Of a stretch of DNA of 64,000 nucleotides, positions 27,413-36,651 are shown piece after piece (position 1 is the stretch's first letter; each line of letters begins with the position of its first letter). A program made the translations under genes and the position numbers. Origin of the DNA: JBALVT01 sp045110675 (GTDB taxonomy: Bacteria > Pseudomonadota > Gammaproteobacteria > Pseudomonadales > Halieaceae); contig JBGCGJ010000026.1 in assembly GCA_045110675.1 (NCBI GenBank), positions 25,198 to 89,197 of the forward strand, given 5' to 3'. The notes below the pieces were generated by a model, which saw only the letters and a program-made list of their open reading frames with translations, did not search any database and had not been told where the DNA came from.

Positions 27413-27859
27413 CTATTCTTCGCCGGCTTCCTCACCTGTTTGCTCAACTGGCTCTTCTTTTGCTTCAGCAGCCGGTGCAGGCGCCGCAGTTTCAGCGGCC
27501 TTGCGCTCTTCGTAGCGGCTCTTGCGTTCACGATTTTCTTTCTCGGCTTTCATGATGAAAGACTCTTCAGCTACAGCCTCATCGCGACGGATAACCAGGT
27601 TGCGGATGACAGCATCGTTGAAACGGAAAGTCGTGGTCAGCTCATCGAGAGCTTCATTGGACGCTTCAATGTTCATCAGCACGTAGTGCGCTTTATGGAT
27701 TTTGTTAATTGGGTAGGCCAATTGACGGCGGCCCCAATCTTCCAGGCGATGAACTTGTCCACCGTCTTTCTGGATAGTCTGGGTGTAGCGTTCGATCATG
27801 CCAGACACTTGTTCTGACTGGTCCGGATGGACCATAAATACGATTTCGTAATGACGCAT
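27413..27859 (-). CDS. rpsF: 30S ribosomal protein S6
   Basis: 148 residues from the ATG at 27859 (MRHYEIVFMVHPDQSEQV), with AGGAG just upstream; a longer in-frame ORF has no support. After the S6 fold, residues from about 105 form a charged, Ala/Glu-rich tail ending EEAGEE. An acidic tail of this kind is the site RimK extends with glutamates in other gammaproteobacteria, and rimK is in this window. Confidence 0.96.
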   Translation of the reverse strand: MRHYEIVFMVHPDQSEQVSGMIERYTQTIQKDGGQVHRLEDWGRRQLAYPINKIHKAHYVLMNIEASNEALDELTTTFRFNDAVIRNLVIRRDEAVAEESFIMKAEKENRERKSRYEERKAAETAAPAPAAEAKEEPVEQTGEEAGEE

Positions 27860-27962
27860 TGAGAGCTCCTTACGGGTTAATGCTACCCATATAATGGTGT
27901 AGCAAGGAGGATCGACTGCTAACACAGCCGGGCAAATTTTGAGGGAGCGGATTCTATAGGGT

Positions 27963-28730
27963 TTATTGCGCAGCTGCAAGCCGCTGGCGGACGATTTCAA
28001 ACAGACACACACCGGTGGCAACTGACACGTTGAGGCTGCTGACCGAACCCGCCATGGGTAACTTCACCAGATGATCACATCCCTCCCGGGTCAAACGCCG
28101 AAGCCCATCGCCTTCCGCGCCCATTACAAGAGCCACAGAGCCAGATAAGTCACTGTTGTATATCGTTTTTTCAGACTCACCCGCGGTGCCATAAAACCAC
28201 ACTCCGCGCTCCTGCAGCGCTTTCATCGTACGGGCAATATTGGTTACACGAACGAAGGGTACGACTTCAGCCGCTCCACAGGCTACTTTTCGCGTGGTGG
28301 GATTAAGGTCAGCGGATTTGTCTTTGGGGACAACGACGGCGTCCACTCCGGCCGCATCTGCACTACGAAGGCAAGCGCCCAGGTTATGGGGATCTGTTAC
28401 GCCATCTAAAACCAGCAGCAAAATGGGTCCGGCCTTGTTTTCGACATGGCGGAGCAAATCAGCTTCCTGCCACAAATTAGCCGACTGCGTACTTCCCTGG
28501 ATCGAACTTTCAAATGTTTCGGCCACAGCGCCCTGATGCCGACCAGCAACCATAGCGTCGAGACTTGCTCGCGGCTCGCGCGCCATCGTCACACCCTGGT
28601 TTCGCGCCAGCTCTATTAGAGCCTTGATGCGTTTGTCATCCCGGCCCTCCTGCAGGCACAAACGCTGCACCGCCTTTGGGTTGGTGCGCAACAAGCTCTC
28701 TACCGCGTGTATACCGTAAATGAGCTGCAC
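27963..28730 (-). CDS. rlmB: 23S rRNA (guanosine-2'-O-)-methyltransferase RlmB
   Basis: 255 residues if started at the GTG at 28730, giving QLIYGIHAVESLL, which aligns with the E. coli start region; a longer in-frame ORF runs back into rnr and looks spurious. Weak ribosome site, so the start is less certain than the gene. SPOUT fold: LDGVTDPHNLGACLRSADAAG, MGAEGDGLRR and AGSVSSLNVSVA form the SAM knot that methylates G2251. Follows rnr by 28 bases. Confidence 0.93.
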   Translation of the reverse strand: MQLIYGIHAVESLLRTNPKAVQRLCLQEGRDDKRIKALIELARNQGVTMAREPRASLDAMVAGRHQGAVAETFESSIQGSTQSANLWQEADLLRHVENKAGPILLLVLDGVTDPHNLGACLRSADAAGVDAVVVPKDKSADLNPTTRKVACGAAEVVPFVRVTNIARTMKALQERGVWFYGTAGESEKTIYNSDLSGSVALVMGAEGDGLRRLTREGCDHLVKLPMAGSVSSLNVSVATGVCLFEIVRQRLAAAQ

Positions 28731-28758
28731 TAAATGTTTACCAGAAAAACCGAGGACT

Positions 28759-31158
28759 TCACGAGTGATGCCGCCGCATACCGGTCTTGCCCTGGGGCTT
28801 TTTGGCGGCAGGCTTTTTCCGCTTTCGAGGCGACGCTTTCCCGGCAGGTTTTTTGCCTGCTGGCTTTTTACCCGATGCTGACTTACCACCGGGAGACTTG
28901 GCTTTACCGGATCTCCCAGATTTTGATTTAGGCGAGGGACTGGCGTCGACGAATTCGAGATCGATCTTCTTGTCGTCAAGATCAACGCGCGCAACCATCA
29001 CCCTCACCTTGCCCCCCAGCTGAAAACTCCGACCACTGCGCTCGCCCACGAGCCTCGCCTTGGCGGCATCGAAGTTGTAGTAATCACCTGGCAGAGCACT
29101 GATGTGCACAAGCCCTTCTATATATATGTCCACCAACTCGACAAACAGCCCAAAACTGGTGACGGCGGCAATCACTCCGTCGAACTCGTCACCAACACGT
29201 TCCTGCAGGTACTCGCACTTTAACCAGGCTTGCACATCTCGGGTGGCATCATCGGCGCGCCGCTCGGTCATCGAACAGTGTTCGCCCTGGGCAACCATCG
29301 AGTGCTCATCGTACGGGAAAATGCTCTTAATCGGTATCTGCTGAGCGCCTTTGACGCGCTGAACCTGTTTGGTTTTGACCTTGGAGCGGATGACGTGCCT
29401 GATGCCACGGTGCACTAACAAATCGGCATAGCGCCTAATGGGCGAGGTGAAATGAGCATACGCCGGAAAATGCAGCCCAAAGTGTCCTTTGTTTTCAGGT
29501 TGATACACGGCCTGACTGAGAGAACGAAGCAGCATGGTTTGAATGACCGAGGTATCATCGCGATCTTCCACGGCGGCCAGCAACTCTCGATAATCACTGG
29601 GCGATGGTTTGTCGCCGCCGCGCAGATCAAGGCCGAGCTCTCCTAAAAAGCTTCGCAGGTTTTCCAGCTTTTGTTCACCAGGACCCTCGTGAACGCGATA
29701 CAAAATGGGCAATTTTTGTTCTTCAAAAAAGCGTGCTGCAGCAACATTTGCGCTCAACATGCACTCTTCGATCAATTTATGGGCATCGTTTCGCGCCACC
29801 GGCACTATCGCCTCGATTTTTCGTTTCTCGTCGAAAATAATACGCGTTTCGACGGTGTCAAAATCTATGGCACCCCGCTTGTCTCGGGCTCCTAACAATA
29901 CTTTGTATAGGCTGTGCAGACGCTTTAAGTGCGGGACAATGCGTTTATCCACATCGGGATGCGAGCCTTTCTCAAGGACTTCTCCTACCTGGGTGTACGT
30001 CAAACGGGCGTGTGAGTGAATAATACTTTCATAGAAGCGAAAGTTGCCCAGGTTTCCCGCGCGACTGATGTCCATCTCACAGACCATTGCCAAACGATCT
30101 ACTTCAGGCTTTAAGGAGCAAAGCCCGTTAGAGAGCGCTTCCGGTAGCATGGGTACAACGCGCTCGGGAAAATAAACCGAGTTACTGCGCTTGGCCGCCT
30201 CTTCATCTAGCGCTGAACCGGGGCGCACATAGTGCGACACATCAGCAATTGCCACCCACAATCGCCAGCCGCCGCTCATTCGTTTTTCGCAGTAAACCGC
30301 ATCGTCGAAATCTCGGGCATCCTCACCATCGATCGTCACAAATGCCATTTCCCGTAAATCGACCCGGTGCGCTTTGTCCTCTTCAAGCGGTTCGTGCTCA
30401 AGTCGCCCCGCTTCATCGAGGACACTGTCGGGCCATTCAAAGGGAATGTCATGGGAGCGAATGGCTACATCGATCTCCATACCCGGATCCATATGGTCCC
30501 CCAAAACCTCACTAATGCGGCCCTTTGCCTGAAAATTACGGACAGGGTAGTCGGTGATCTCAACAGTGACGATCTGCCCGGAAAGGGCCTTGCCCTTTTC
30601 CTTCGGCGGGATCAGGATTTGGTGATTGATTCGGTTATTGTCAGGCACCACAAAGCCAATACCGCTCTCCTCTTGATAGCGACCCACTAAAGTGCGGTTG
30701 GCGCGATTCAGCACCTCAACCACCTTACCTTCCTGTCGCCCTCGGCGATCAAGTCCGGTAACGGCCACCAGCACTTCATCACCATCAAACACAAACTGCA
30801 TCTGACGCGCACTCAGATAGACATCCTCACCGGCAGACAGGGGAAGAGCGAAGCCATAGCCGTCGCGGTGGCCCTGAATAGTACAGTGCAGCAGATTCAT
30901 TTTATCGACCAGGCCATAGGCATCACGTCGATTGAGCATCAATTGTCCGTCGCGCTCCATAGCGCGTAAACGCTTACGCAACGCGTCCATGGCCTGCTCT
31001 TCGACAAGCGACAATTCGCGGCAAATCTGGGTGTGTTTAAGAGGCTTCTCGGCCTTGGTCAACAGTGCGAGGATGGCTTCTCGACTGGGTATCGGGTTGT
31101 CGTAGCGCTGCGCTTCGCGAGCGGCGTGTGGGTCGGCAAATTTGCCTTTTTTGGCCAT
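28759..31158 (-). CDS. rnr: Ribonuclease R
   Basis: 799 residues. Order: helix-turn-helix N-terminus, cold-shock domains, RNB catalytic domain (DDARD-type acidic cluster in IDGEDARDFDDAVYCE), S1 domain (VGDEFDGVIAAVTSFGLFVEL) and a Lys/Gly/Ala-rich basic tail of about 55 residues. It degrades structured RNA 3' to 5'. First gene of the rnr-rlmB pair. Confidence 0.97.
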   Translation of the reverse strand: MAKKGKFADPHAAREAQRYDNPIPSREAILALLTKAEKPLKHTQICRELSLVEEQAMDALRKRLRAMERDGQLMLNRRDAYGLVDKMNLLHCTIQGHRDGYGFALPLSAGEDVYLSARQMQFVFDGDEVLVAVTGLDRRGRQEGKVVEVLNRANRTLVGRYQEESGIGFVVPDNNRINHQILIPPKEKGKALSGQIVTVEITDYPVRNFQAKGRISEVLGDHMDPGMEIDVAIRSHDIPFEWPDSVLDEAGRLEHEPLEEDKAHRVDLREMAFVTIDGEDARDFDDAVYCEKRMSGGWRLWVAIADVSHYVRPGSALDEEAAKRSNSVYFPERVVPMLPEALSNGLCSLKPEVDRLAMVCEMDISRAGNLGNFRFYESIIHSHARLTYTQVGEVLEKGSHPDVDKRIVPHLKRLHSLYKVLLGARDKRGAIDFDTVETRIIFDEKRKIEAIVPVARNDAHKLIEECMLSANVAAARFFEEQKLPILYRVHEGPGEQKLENLRSFLGELGLDLRGGDKPSPSDYRELLAAVEDRDDTSVIQTMLLRSLSQAVYQPENKGHFGLHFPAYAHFTSPIRRYADLLVHRGIRHVIRSKVKTKQVQRVKGAQQIPIKSIFPYDEHSMVAQGEHCSMTERRADDATRDVQAWLKCEYLQERVGDEFDGVIAAVTSFGLFVELVDIYIEGLVHISALPGDYYNFDAAKARLVGERSGRSFQLGGKVRVMVARVDLDDKKIDLEFVDASPSPKSKSGRSGKAKSPGGKSASGKKPAGKKPAGKASPRKRKKPAAKKPQGKTGMRRHHS

Positions 31159-31515
31159 AACAATGGGGCCTTCAAGTATTGGTTAAGCTTGGGAATGCCA
31201 CAATTGGCGAACAAGCGCATTTTAGGGTGAATCCATTGATAAACCGAGAAGTATTTTCTCGGCAGTAGCTGCTAAACAATGAACTACTGACCGCCTCCAG
31301 ACAAGCCCAGACAATTCGAAATCAATGACGCCGAGGGAGCACAAGCTATCAATCGGATCGAATATATGGAAAGCTAGACAGACAAGTATCTAAGGTGCAG
31401 TACCTCGCACGTCTAGCTCGATCGGTACTTCTTGCTCACATTACGCGAGAATCCTAGTTAGGGAATACCGGATAAGACTAGCAGTTTCACCAAGACCCAC
31501 AACGCTGGCAGGAAC
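31159..31515. other. Intergenic region, rnr to methyltransferase (divergent)
   Basis: 357 bases between divergent genes, so it should hold promoters for both. I see no RNA gene, no clear inverted repeat and no copy of the tRNA-Leu 3' end. An AGGA lies just before the methyltransferase ATG. I cannot pick -35/-10 boxes with confidence. Confidence 0.5.
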
Positions 31516-32202
31516 ATGGACTTAAAAGCAGTAATCAAACGTATCCCAGTGCTAAATTCTATAGCTAAATACCTCTACTTCACTGTTCTTGAGCCTCGCA
31601 CTAAATTCAAAGGCTCAGAGGTATACTGGCGCGAGAGATATGAAACCGGGCAAAACTCCGGTGAAGGCTCCTACAATCAGCTCGCTCAGTTCAAAGCCGA
31701 AGTAATAAATGACTTTGTAGTCGAACACGGAATAAATTCGGTTATAGAACTGGGATGCGGCGATGGGAACCAGCTAACTCTCGCAAACTATCCAAGTTAC
31801 CTCGGGGTCGACGTTAGCGCCAATGCGCTTGAACGCTGTCGCGAAAAGTTCTCTGGAGACGACTCAAAAAAGTTTCAACTGCTAGATAGTGAAATCACCC
31901 CGGCTGAATTAGGACTCTCTCTTGACGTTATCTACCATCTGGTGGAAGACAGTGTTTTCTACGCGCACTTAAGCCAATTGTTCGAGTCTGCTACTCGATT
32001 CGTTATTGTTTATTCATCCAATACAAACGAGCAAGCTGCGTTGCAAGGTTCACACGTCAGGCATCGAAAATTTACCACCTGGATTGAAAAGGAATTATCA
32101 GACTGGGTACAAGTGAAACATATTCCAAACAAATTCCCCTATAAAGGCGATGATCGAGTGGGTTCATTCGCGGATTTCTATATTTTTGCAAAGCAGCGAT
32201 GA
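31516..32202 (+). CDS. Class I SAM-dependent methyltransferase
   Basis: 228 residues. The SAM motif is VIELGCGDGNQL (about 75-86), followed by YLGVDVSANALERC. It is unrelated in sequence to the C-methyltransferase at 4163 and has no zinc domain. Neighbouring genes are two glycosyltransferases, so a surface-glycan substrate is plausible. Substrate unknown. Confidence 0.75.
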   Translation: MDLKAVIKRIPVLNSIAKYLYFTVLEPRTKFKGSEVYWRERYETGQNSGEGSYNQLAQFKAEVINDFVVEHGINSVIELGCGDGNQLTLANYPSYLGVDVSANALERCREKFSGDDSKKFQLLDSEITPAELGLSLDVIYHLVEDSVFYAHLSQLFESATRFVIVYSSNTNEQAALQGSHVRHRKFTTWIEKELSDWVQVKHIPNKFPYKGDDRVGSFADFYIFAKQR

Positions 32203-32244
32203 CTTTCCGCGATATTGATCGATTCAGACGCTATAGCGCTGAAG

Positions 32245-33174
32245 CTAAGAACGGCCCAGAAAGTACAACAATTTGGTAGCACGCCAGGTCAGCAAAGACC
32301 AAACCGACACGTACTCCGACTCATGCTCCTTTAAGCCGGGTAAAGGGCGAAGTGGCGCGAAGCTGCGCATTGAGGCGGCGTGCCACGCCATCTCCAAGAA
32401 CGAGTTCATCATGAACAGTGGCCAAATAAAAATACGCTCTCGTACGGGCAAAAGCTCATTAATTATATACAGGCGATTGCGTTCACTATTTCGTCGTCGC
32501 TGAAGGCTAATTCCCTCCGGATTGATCGACTTGCCCATATGATGACGGTATCCAGATTCATCGATGATTCTGACCGGAACGCCGCGAGCTCGCGCCTTCA
32601 GACACAAATAAAAATCTTCACACGTATATTCGAAAAATTCCGGATATCCACCAATTTCAAACCAAAGTTCGCGGTCTATCATCAAACAAGCACCCATTGC
32701 GAATGCCACTTTCTGTTGCGGCGACTTACAGTGAAACGGGGTAAAGAAGATATCCATTCCCATTCCTCGACAACTAAGCTCTCCAGAAATTGAATACTCT
32801 GTGAGTGAATAGATACTTGGCGCAGTATCAAGGCTCGCAGAGTATAAAGCTTCCAAAGCCCCGGACATAAGTTCCACATCATTGTTAAGCAAGAGTAGCA
32901 GAGATCCTTCAGCTTCCTTAGCCATCCTCTGATTCGACACGCAATATCCCACATTGTGCTCAGCCTTGATAATCCGAACTCTGGGGTGGGCCGCGATCAG
33001 TCCTTCTATAGAACCATCAGTAGATGCATCGTCATGAACTATAATTTCATAGCTAGCACGAGTATTCTGTTGGTAGATTGATTCGAGACAGGCTCCTAAA
33101 ATCTCACTACCGTTATAATTGGCAATACAAATCGATATGTCCACAGGGTGCAGGTTGTCGGTCACGTGAGGCAC
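32245..33174 (-). CDS. Glycosyltransferase family 2
   Basis: 309 residues, rhamnosyltransferase-like. ISICIANYNGSEIL, VHDDASTDGSIEG and LLLNNDVEL (the DxD-position motif) identify the GT-A fold. A hydrophobic stretch in the last third may contact the membrane. It follows the GT4 gene on the minus strand and converges with the methyltransferase. Confidence 0.83.
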   Translation of the reverse strand: MPHVTDNLHPVDISICIANYNGSEILGACLESIYQQNTRASYEIIVHDDASTDGSIEGLIAAHPRVRIIKAEHNVGYCVSNQRMAKEAEGSLLLLLNNDVELMSGALEALYSASLDTAPSIYSLTEYSISGELSCRGMGMDIFFTPFHCKSPQQKVAFAMGACLMIDRELWFEIGGYPEFFEYTCEDFYLCLKARARGVPVRIIDESGYRHHMGKSINPEGISLQRRRNSERNRLYIINELLPVRERIFIWPLFMMNSFLEMAWHAASMRSFAPLRPLPGLKEHESEYVSVWSLLTWRATKLLYFLGRS

Positions 33175-33293
33175 CGTAAACCTGAAATATCGTCATTGTG
33201 CAGAATCAACTCAATAGGAGAAAACGGATTCTCGCTCTTGCAATTCAAGACAGGCTACCCCTGGGTATCAGAGTAAAAATGGGGTTCGACACT

Positions 33294-34511
33294 CTAAAAT
33301 TCCATGGTCATGTCATGCAACAGCTTGTCATACTTACTCGCCACAATGCTCCAGTCAAAGGAACCTATGACAAACTCATTGCCTTTGCTGGCAGTTTTAC
33401 CCGCCCAGGATTGGTCTGAAAGCATCCGCCCAACTGCAGCTTCAAAAGCATTTGCATCTCGCACATCCACAATCAAGCCTGTTTCTTCGTCTTCGATAAC
33501 ATCTTTTACCGCAGGAACATCACCCACAACAACAGGGCATGAACAGCCAAGTGATTCAACGGTCACTAACCCTAGCCCCTCCATGTCCCCATCATCAGCT
33601 TCAACAAAAGGGAACACGGCCAAAGACGACTCCTGGTACAAGTTCTTCAGCTCCGTGTGTGATAGAGACCCCAAGAACACAACAACTTTCTCAAGATCCA
33701 ACTCGGCAATGCGCTCGACGAGCCGATTTTTCTCCGGCCCTAATCCCACAATATTCAGGCTAACATCAGGGTATTCAGCCTTTATCTTCGGTAATATTTC
33801 GATTAAGTGTATTAGCCCTTTTTTTGGAACTAAGCGCCCGACAAACAATAACTGATTCGATTTTCGATCGCGGTAAGGGTTTGTTACAAATACCCGATTT
33901 AAATCAGTCCCCATTGGGATCACGTGCAAATTCAAAGGCATATCATTCGCAAGCTCTGAAACCTTTTCAGCCATTGCAGAGCTAACCGTTGTAAGCCCCT
34001 CGCATCGTTTAATAACCCAACGCTTTAATGAGGTACTCAGTGGGTCACGTAATCCAAATAAATCACCACCATGTGAAGTGCATAAAATGGGCGGCGAACT
34101 CTTACTAAACGCGCGACTAACGACAGCCAACAAACCTTGAGGAAGCAGCCAATGGGCATGAATAACATCCACATCGTTACTTCTTAAAAGCTTCCAGATT
34201 GCAAAGCCTTGCGCCAAAAAAAAGAAAGGAAGTAGCAATAGATTGGCTTTATTTTTCTTCAGATTAGCGACAATACCACCAGCATATGCAATCCTTTCTA
34301 GCCTCGCGGGCGCGTATCTATATCTATGAACCCGAATGCCCTCCATGATTTCTCTTTCCTGAGCGCCGCGTGCATGGGGCGCCAATAAGATCACGTTAAA
34401 ACTCCCCTGCAATCGAACGCATAGATCGAATACAAAACGCGGCTCGGTATCCGCTTCCCACCTAGGGAAAGTCGAGGCCAACACCAATACAGTTCTCAAT
34501 TTTTCAGCCAA
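33294..34511 (-). CDS. Glycosyltransferase family 4
   Basis: 405 residues, GT-B fold. LVLASTFPRWEADTEPRFV at the start, HAHWLLPQGL, LFVGRLVPKKG and EGLGLVTVESLGCSCPVV (the family EX7E region, here E...E) are typical. It adds a sugar from a nucleotide donor to a glycan or lipid. First gene of a two-gene minus-strand unit with the family 2 enzyme downstream (119-base gap). Confidence 0.85.
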   Translation of the reverse strand: MAEKLRTVLVLASTFPRWEADTEPRFVFDLCVRLQGSFNVILLAPHARGAQEREIMEGIRVHRYRYAPARLERIAYAGGIVANLKKNKANLLLLPFFFLAQGFAIWKLLRSNDVDVIHAHWLLPQGLLAVVSRAFSKSSPPILCTSHGGDLFGLRDPLSTSLKRWVIKRCEGLTTVSSAMAEKVSELANDMPLNLHVIPMGTDLNRVFVTNPYRDRKSNQLLFVGRLVPKKGLIHLIEILPKIKAEYPDVSLNIVGLGPEKNRLVERIAELDLEKVVVFLGSLSHTELKNLYQESSLAVFPFVEADDGDMEGLGLVTVESLGCSCPVVVGDVPAVKDVIEDEETGLIVDVRDANAFEAAVGRMLSDQSWAGKTASKGNEFVIGSFDWSIVASKYDKLLHDMTMEF

Positions 34512-34848
34512 GTTCTATCCAAACAATTTTATGGCTAACACTAAGCCAATAACTCCTCCCTGGGAAGAGCCTAACCTATTAAGTTCAGCCCAGCTCAAAA
34601 ACCCCTACCCGACACCGCTAGAAGCTGACACTTTTTATATCATTCTTATTCCCACCAAAAAGGCTATTTCTCATCCTAGCGCGCAGTAGACGATAAACTT
34701 GAGCCGCAAATACGGCCACTTGATAAGAGCGAGGTATTGACAATAAAATAGCTGATGGGTACAGTTCGCGCCCTCGGCTGCTTCGGCACGTTTTAATTTA
34801 TTACACAAGCATCGCAGCTGGGACACAAAGGCATAACCGCCGTGCAAG
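34512..34848. other. Intergenic region upstream of tRNA-Leu
   Basis: 337 bases holding the 5' side of the GT4 gene (minus) and the tRNA-Leu promoter region. Apart from a TTGACA box at 34737 I see no gene; a 76-codon antisense ORF over the tRNA is not credible. Confidence 0.5.
34737..34765 (+). promoter_or_regulatory. Candidate promoter of tRNA-Leu
   Basis: TTGACA at 34737-34742, then exactly 17 bases, then TACAGT at 34760-34765 as a -10 box, followed by a G/C-rich stretch typical of stable RNA promoters. The tRNA begins 84 bases downstream. Only the -35 is a full consensus match. Confidence 0.45.
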
Positions 34849-34935
34849 GCCCAGGTGGTGAAATTGGTAGACACGCTAGCTTCAGGTGCTAGTGCTCGCA
34901 AGGGCGTGGAGGTTCAAGTCCTCTCCTGGGCACCA
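34849..34935 (+). tRNA. tRNA-Leu (anticodon CAG)
   Basis: 87 bases including an encoded CCA. The acceptor stem GCCCAGG pairs with CCTGGGC; the anticodon stem CTAGC/GCTAG holds loop TTCAGGT with anticodon CAG; a long variable arm (about GTGCTCGCAAGGGCGT) marks a class II tRNA; the T arm GAGG-TTCAAGT-CCTC is canonical. It reads CUG leucine codons. It is separated from rnr by three glycan genes, whereas in many relatives a tRNA-Leu lies next to rnr. Confidence 0.97.
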
Positions 34936-35276
34936 TTACATTGCAACATCCCCATTCTTAATTTCCTCCTTTTTGACTGAGCTCCCCTTCAGACCAAGCT
35001 AATCGCCACCAGAAACTCCACCCATGCGGTAATTCGCGTTCAAGTAGAGCCAATCATGCAAACCATAGGGGCGTTATTGCTACCGCTCCTGTCGGTGACA
35101 ATACCGTCAAAAACTTCTGTTTTGCCGCATATTAGAGAATACACTTCAAGGGGGTCCCCTGAAGGCGGAAAATGCTTATGATACGGAGATGTATTTCATT
35201 GCGCGTCATCGCGGGGAACGAGGCTTTTTTTCGCCGGGCGGGCCCCATCAACAACAATAACGAGGAATAAAAAGTC
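34936..35276. other. Intergenic region, tRNA-Leu to SDR gene
   Basis: 341 bases. A short imperfect hairpin (CTTC-AAGGGG / CCCCT-GAAG) sits at 35144-35164, without a T-run. AGGAAT lies 11 bases before the SDR start at 35277. No gene or RNA is recognisable. A 154-codon minus-strand ORF across this region mainly shadows the SDR gene. Confidence 0.5.
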
Positions 35277-36107
35277 ATGCGATTAAATGGAAAAGTAGCA
35301 GTTATTACTGGCGCAGCCAGCGGCATAGGCGCGGCTAGCGCACGTCGATTTGTACAGGAGGGCTGCCGCGTCGTTCTTGGAGACATACAACAGGACAAGG
35401 GCGATGCCTTGGTAGCGGAACTTGGTGATGCTGCGATTTTTACTACCTGCAATGTTGCCAGTGAAAATGATGTTGCAAAGCTGGTAGACCTCGCCGTTGA
35501 GCATTTTGGTTCACTGGACATCATGTTCAATAACGCCGGGATTGTAGGGGCAGTGGGGCCTATCGACACCACTATTGCAGCCGAATGGTCGGCCACCCTG
35601 GATATTCTGTTAAACGGCGTTTTTTATGGCATGAAACACGCGGCAAGAGTGATGAAACCCCAGGGCAGTGGAGTGATAATCAGTATGGCCAGTACCGCTG
35701 GAGTGATGGGCGGTCTGGGGCCGCATACCTACGCTGCAGGCAAACATGCGGTAGTGGGCCTGACCAAAAATGTGGCAGCGGAATTATGCCGCTTTGGCAT
35801 CCGAGTCAACGCCATAGCTCCGGCCAGCATGGCCACAGAAATGGTCGCCAGCGTGATCACAGGAAACCCGGCGGACATCGATGAAACTGCCAATAAGCTC
35901 GCCGAAGCTTCGCCACTAATCAACCGCGCAGGAACTGCAGATGATGTCGCCAATGCCGCGCTATGGTTAGCCAGTGACGAGTCTGGCTATACCAACGGAC
36001 ACGTACTAACGACGGACGCAGGCATGACTACCGGATCTACAGTGGCGGGCCCGAGCTTCGCGGAGTATGAACCGATGATCAGAGAAGACGGAAAGAAAGG
36101 TCTCTAA
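35277..36107 (+). CDS. Short-chain dehydrogenase/reductase
   Basis: 276-residue classical SDR. NAD(P) site TGAASGIG (11-18), NNAG (85-88), and catalytic S139, Y152 and K156. An acidic D36 after the second strand (VVLGDI) favours NAD over NADP. The C-terminus (YTNGHVLTTDAGMT) is typical of steroid/cyclic-alcohol dehydrogenases. The following NTF2-like and steroid-reductase-like genes make a lipid or steroid substrate plausible, but nothing in the sequence proves it. Confidence 0.88.
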   Translation: MRLNGKVAVITGAASGIGAASARRFVQEGCRVVLGDIQQDKGDALVAELGDAAIFTTCNVASENDVAKLVDLAVEHFGSLDIMFNNAGIVGAVGPIDTTIAAEWSATLDILLNGVFYGMKHAARVMKPQGSGVIISMASTAGVMGGLGPHTYAAGKHAVVGLTKNVAAELCRFGIRVNAIAPASMATEMVASVITGNPADIDETANKLAEASPLINRAGTADDVANAALWLASDESGYTNGHVLTTDAGMTTGSTVAGPSFAEYEPMIREDGKKGL

Positions 36108-36171
36108 ATTCCTCAATTGGATCTCTTTCACGTTCGAAGACTAATGTTAGATCTGATGCGAGGTTTAGAAT

Positions 36172-36615
36172 ATGGCATACCCTGATAAAAAAGCACTTCT
36201 GAACTGGGCGAATAATTATCCGCTGCTATGGAATGCCGGGGACAAACAAGCCTGGGTCGATAACTGGCGCAGCGTGGCGACCGGCGAGTTCCACATGTTC
36301 GATCCCGTAGGGACTCCCGAAAAGCATGGTTTCAAATCATGCTGTGAAGACTCCTGGGATTTGTTCCAAAGTCGAGTTCGCTTCAATATTCAACCGGGAA
36401 CGTTGTTTGTCTGCGGTAATGAAGTCGCCTGGTGCCTGGAAAATCATTTTGAAGGTCCGGCTGGAGCTCAGGTTCAATACAGCTTGGAAACCTATCAATT
36501 CAGCGAAGATGGTTCAGTGAGCATCCGCACATACTACCGTCCACCCAGCCACAACAACGAGAACCTGGGTGACATATTTAAAACCTACCTGCCAGAAAAC
36601 GCGGATGGCTTGTAA
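36172..36615 (+). CDS. NTF2-like/SnoaL-type protein
   Basis: 147 residues with the alpha-plus-beta-barrel pattern of the NTF2-like superfamily (start NWANNYPLLWNAGDKQAWVDNW). Members are hydratases, isomerases or non-enzymatic binding proteins. It follows the SDR gene by 64 bases and precedes DUF1295, suggesting a three-gene catabolic unit. Function unknown. Confidence 0.68.
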   Translation: MAYPDKKALLNWANNYPLLWNAGDKQAWVDNWRSVATGEFHMFDPVGTPEKHGFKSCCEDSWDLFQSRVRFNIQPGTLFVCGNEVAWCLENHFEGPAGAQVQYSLETYQFSEDGSVSIRTYYRPPSHNNENLGDIFKTYLPENADGL

Positions 36616-36651
36616 TTGGCTCAGTTGTTGGTGCAACCCGCGGCTTAATCC

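Noticed and set aside
31159..31515. Attachment-site duplicate of tRNA-Leu
   Set aside because: No copy of the tRNA 3' end was found.
34671..34901. 76-codon minus-strand ORF over tRNA-Leu
   Set aside because: Antisense to the tRNA; no domain.
35132..35596. 154-codon minus-strand ORF antisense to the SDR
   Set aside because: Shadow of the SDR gene; serine/alanine-rich translation.
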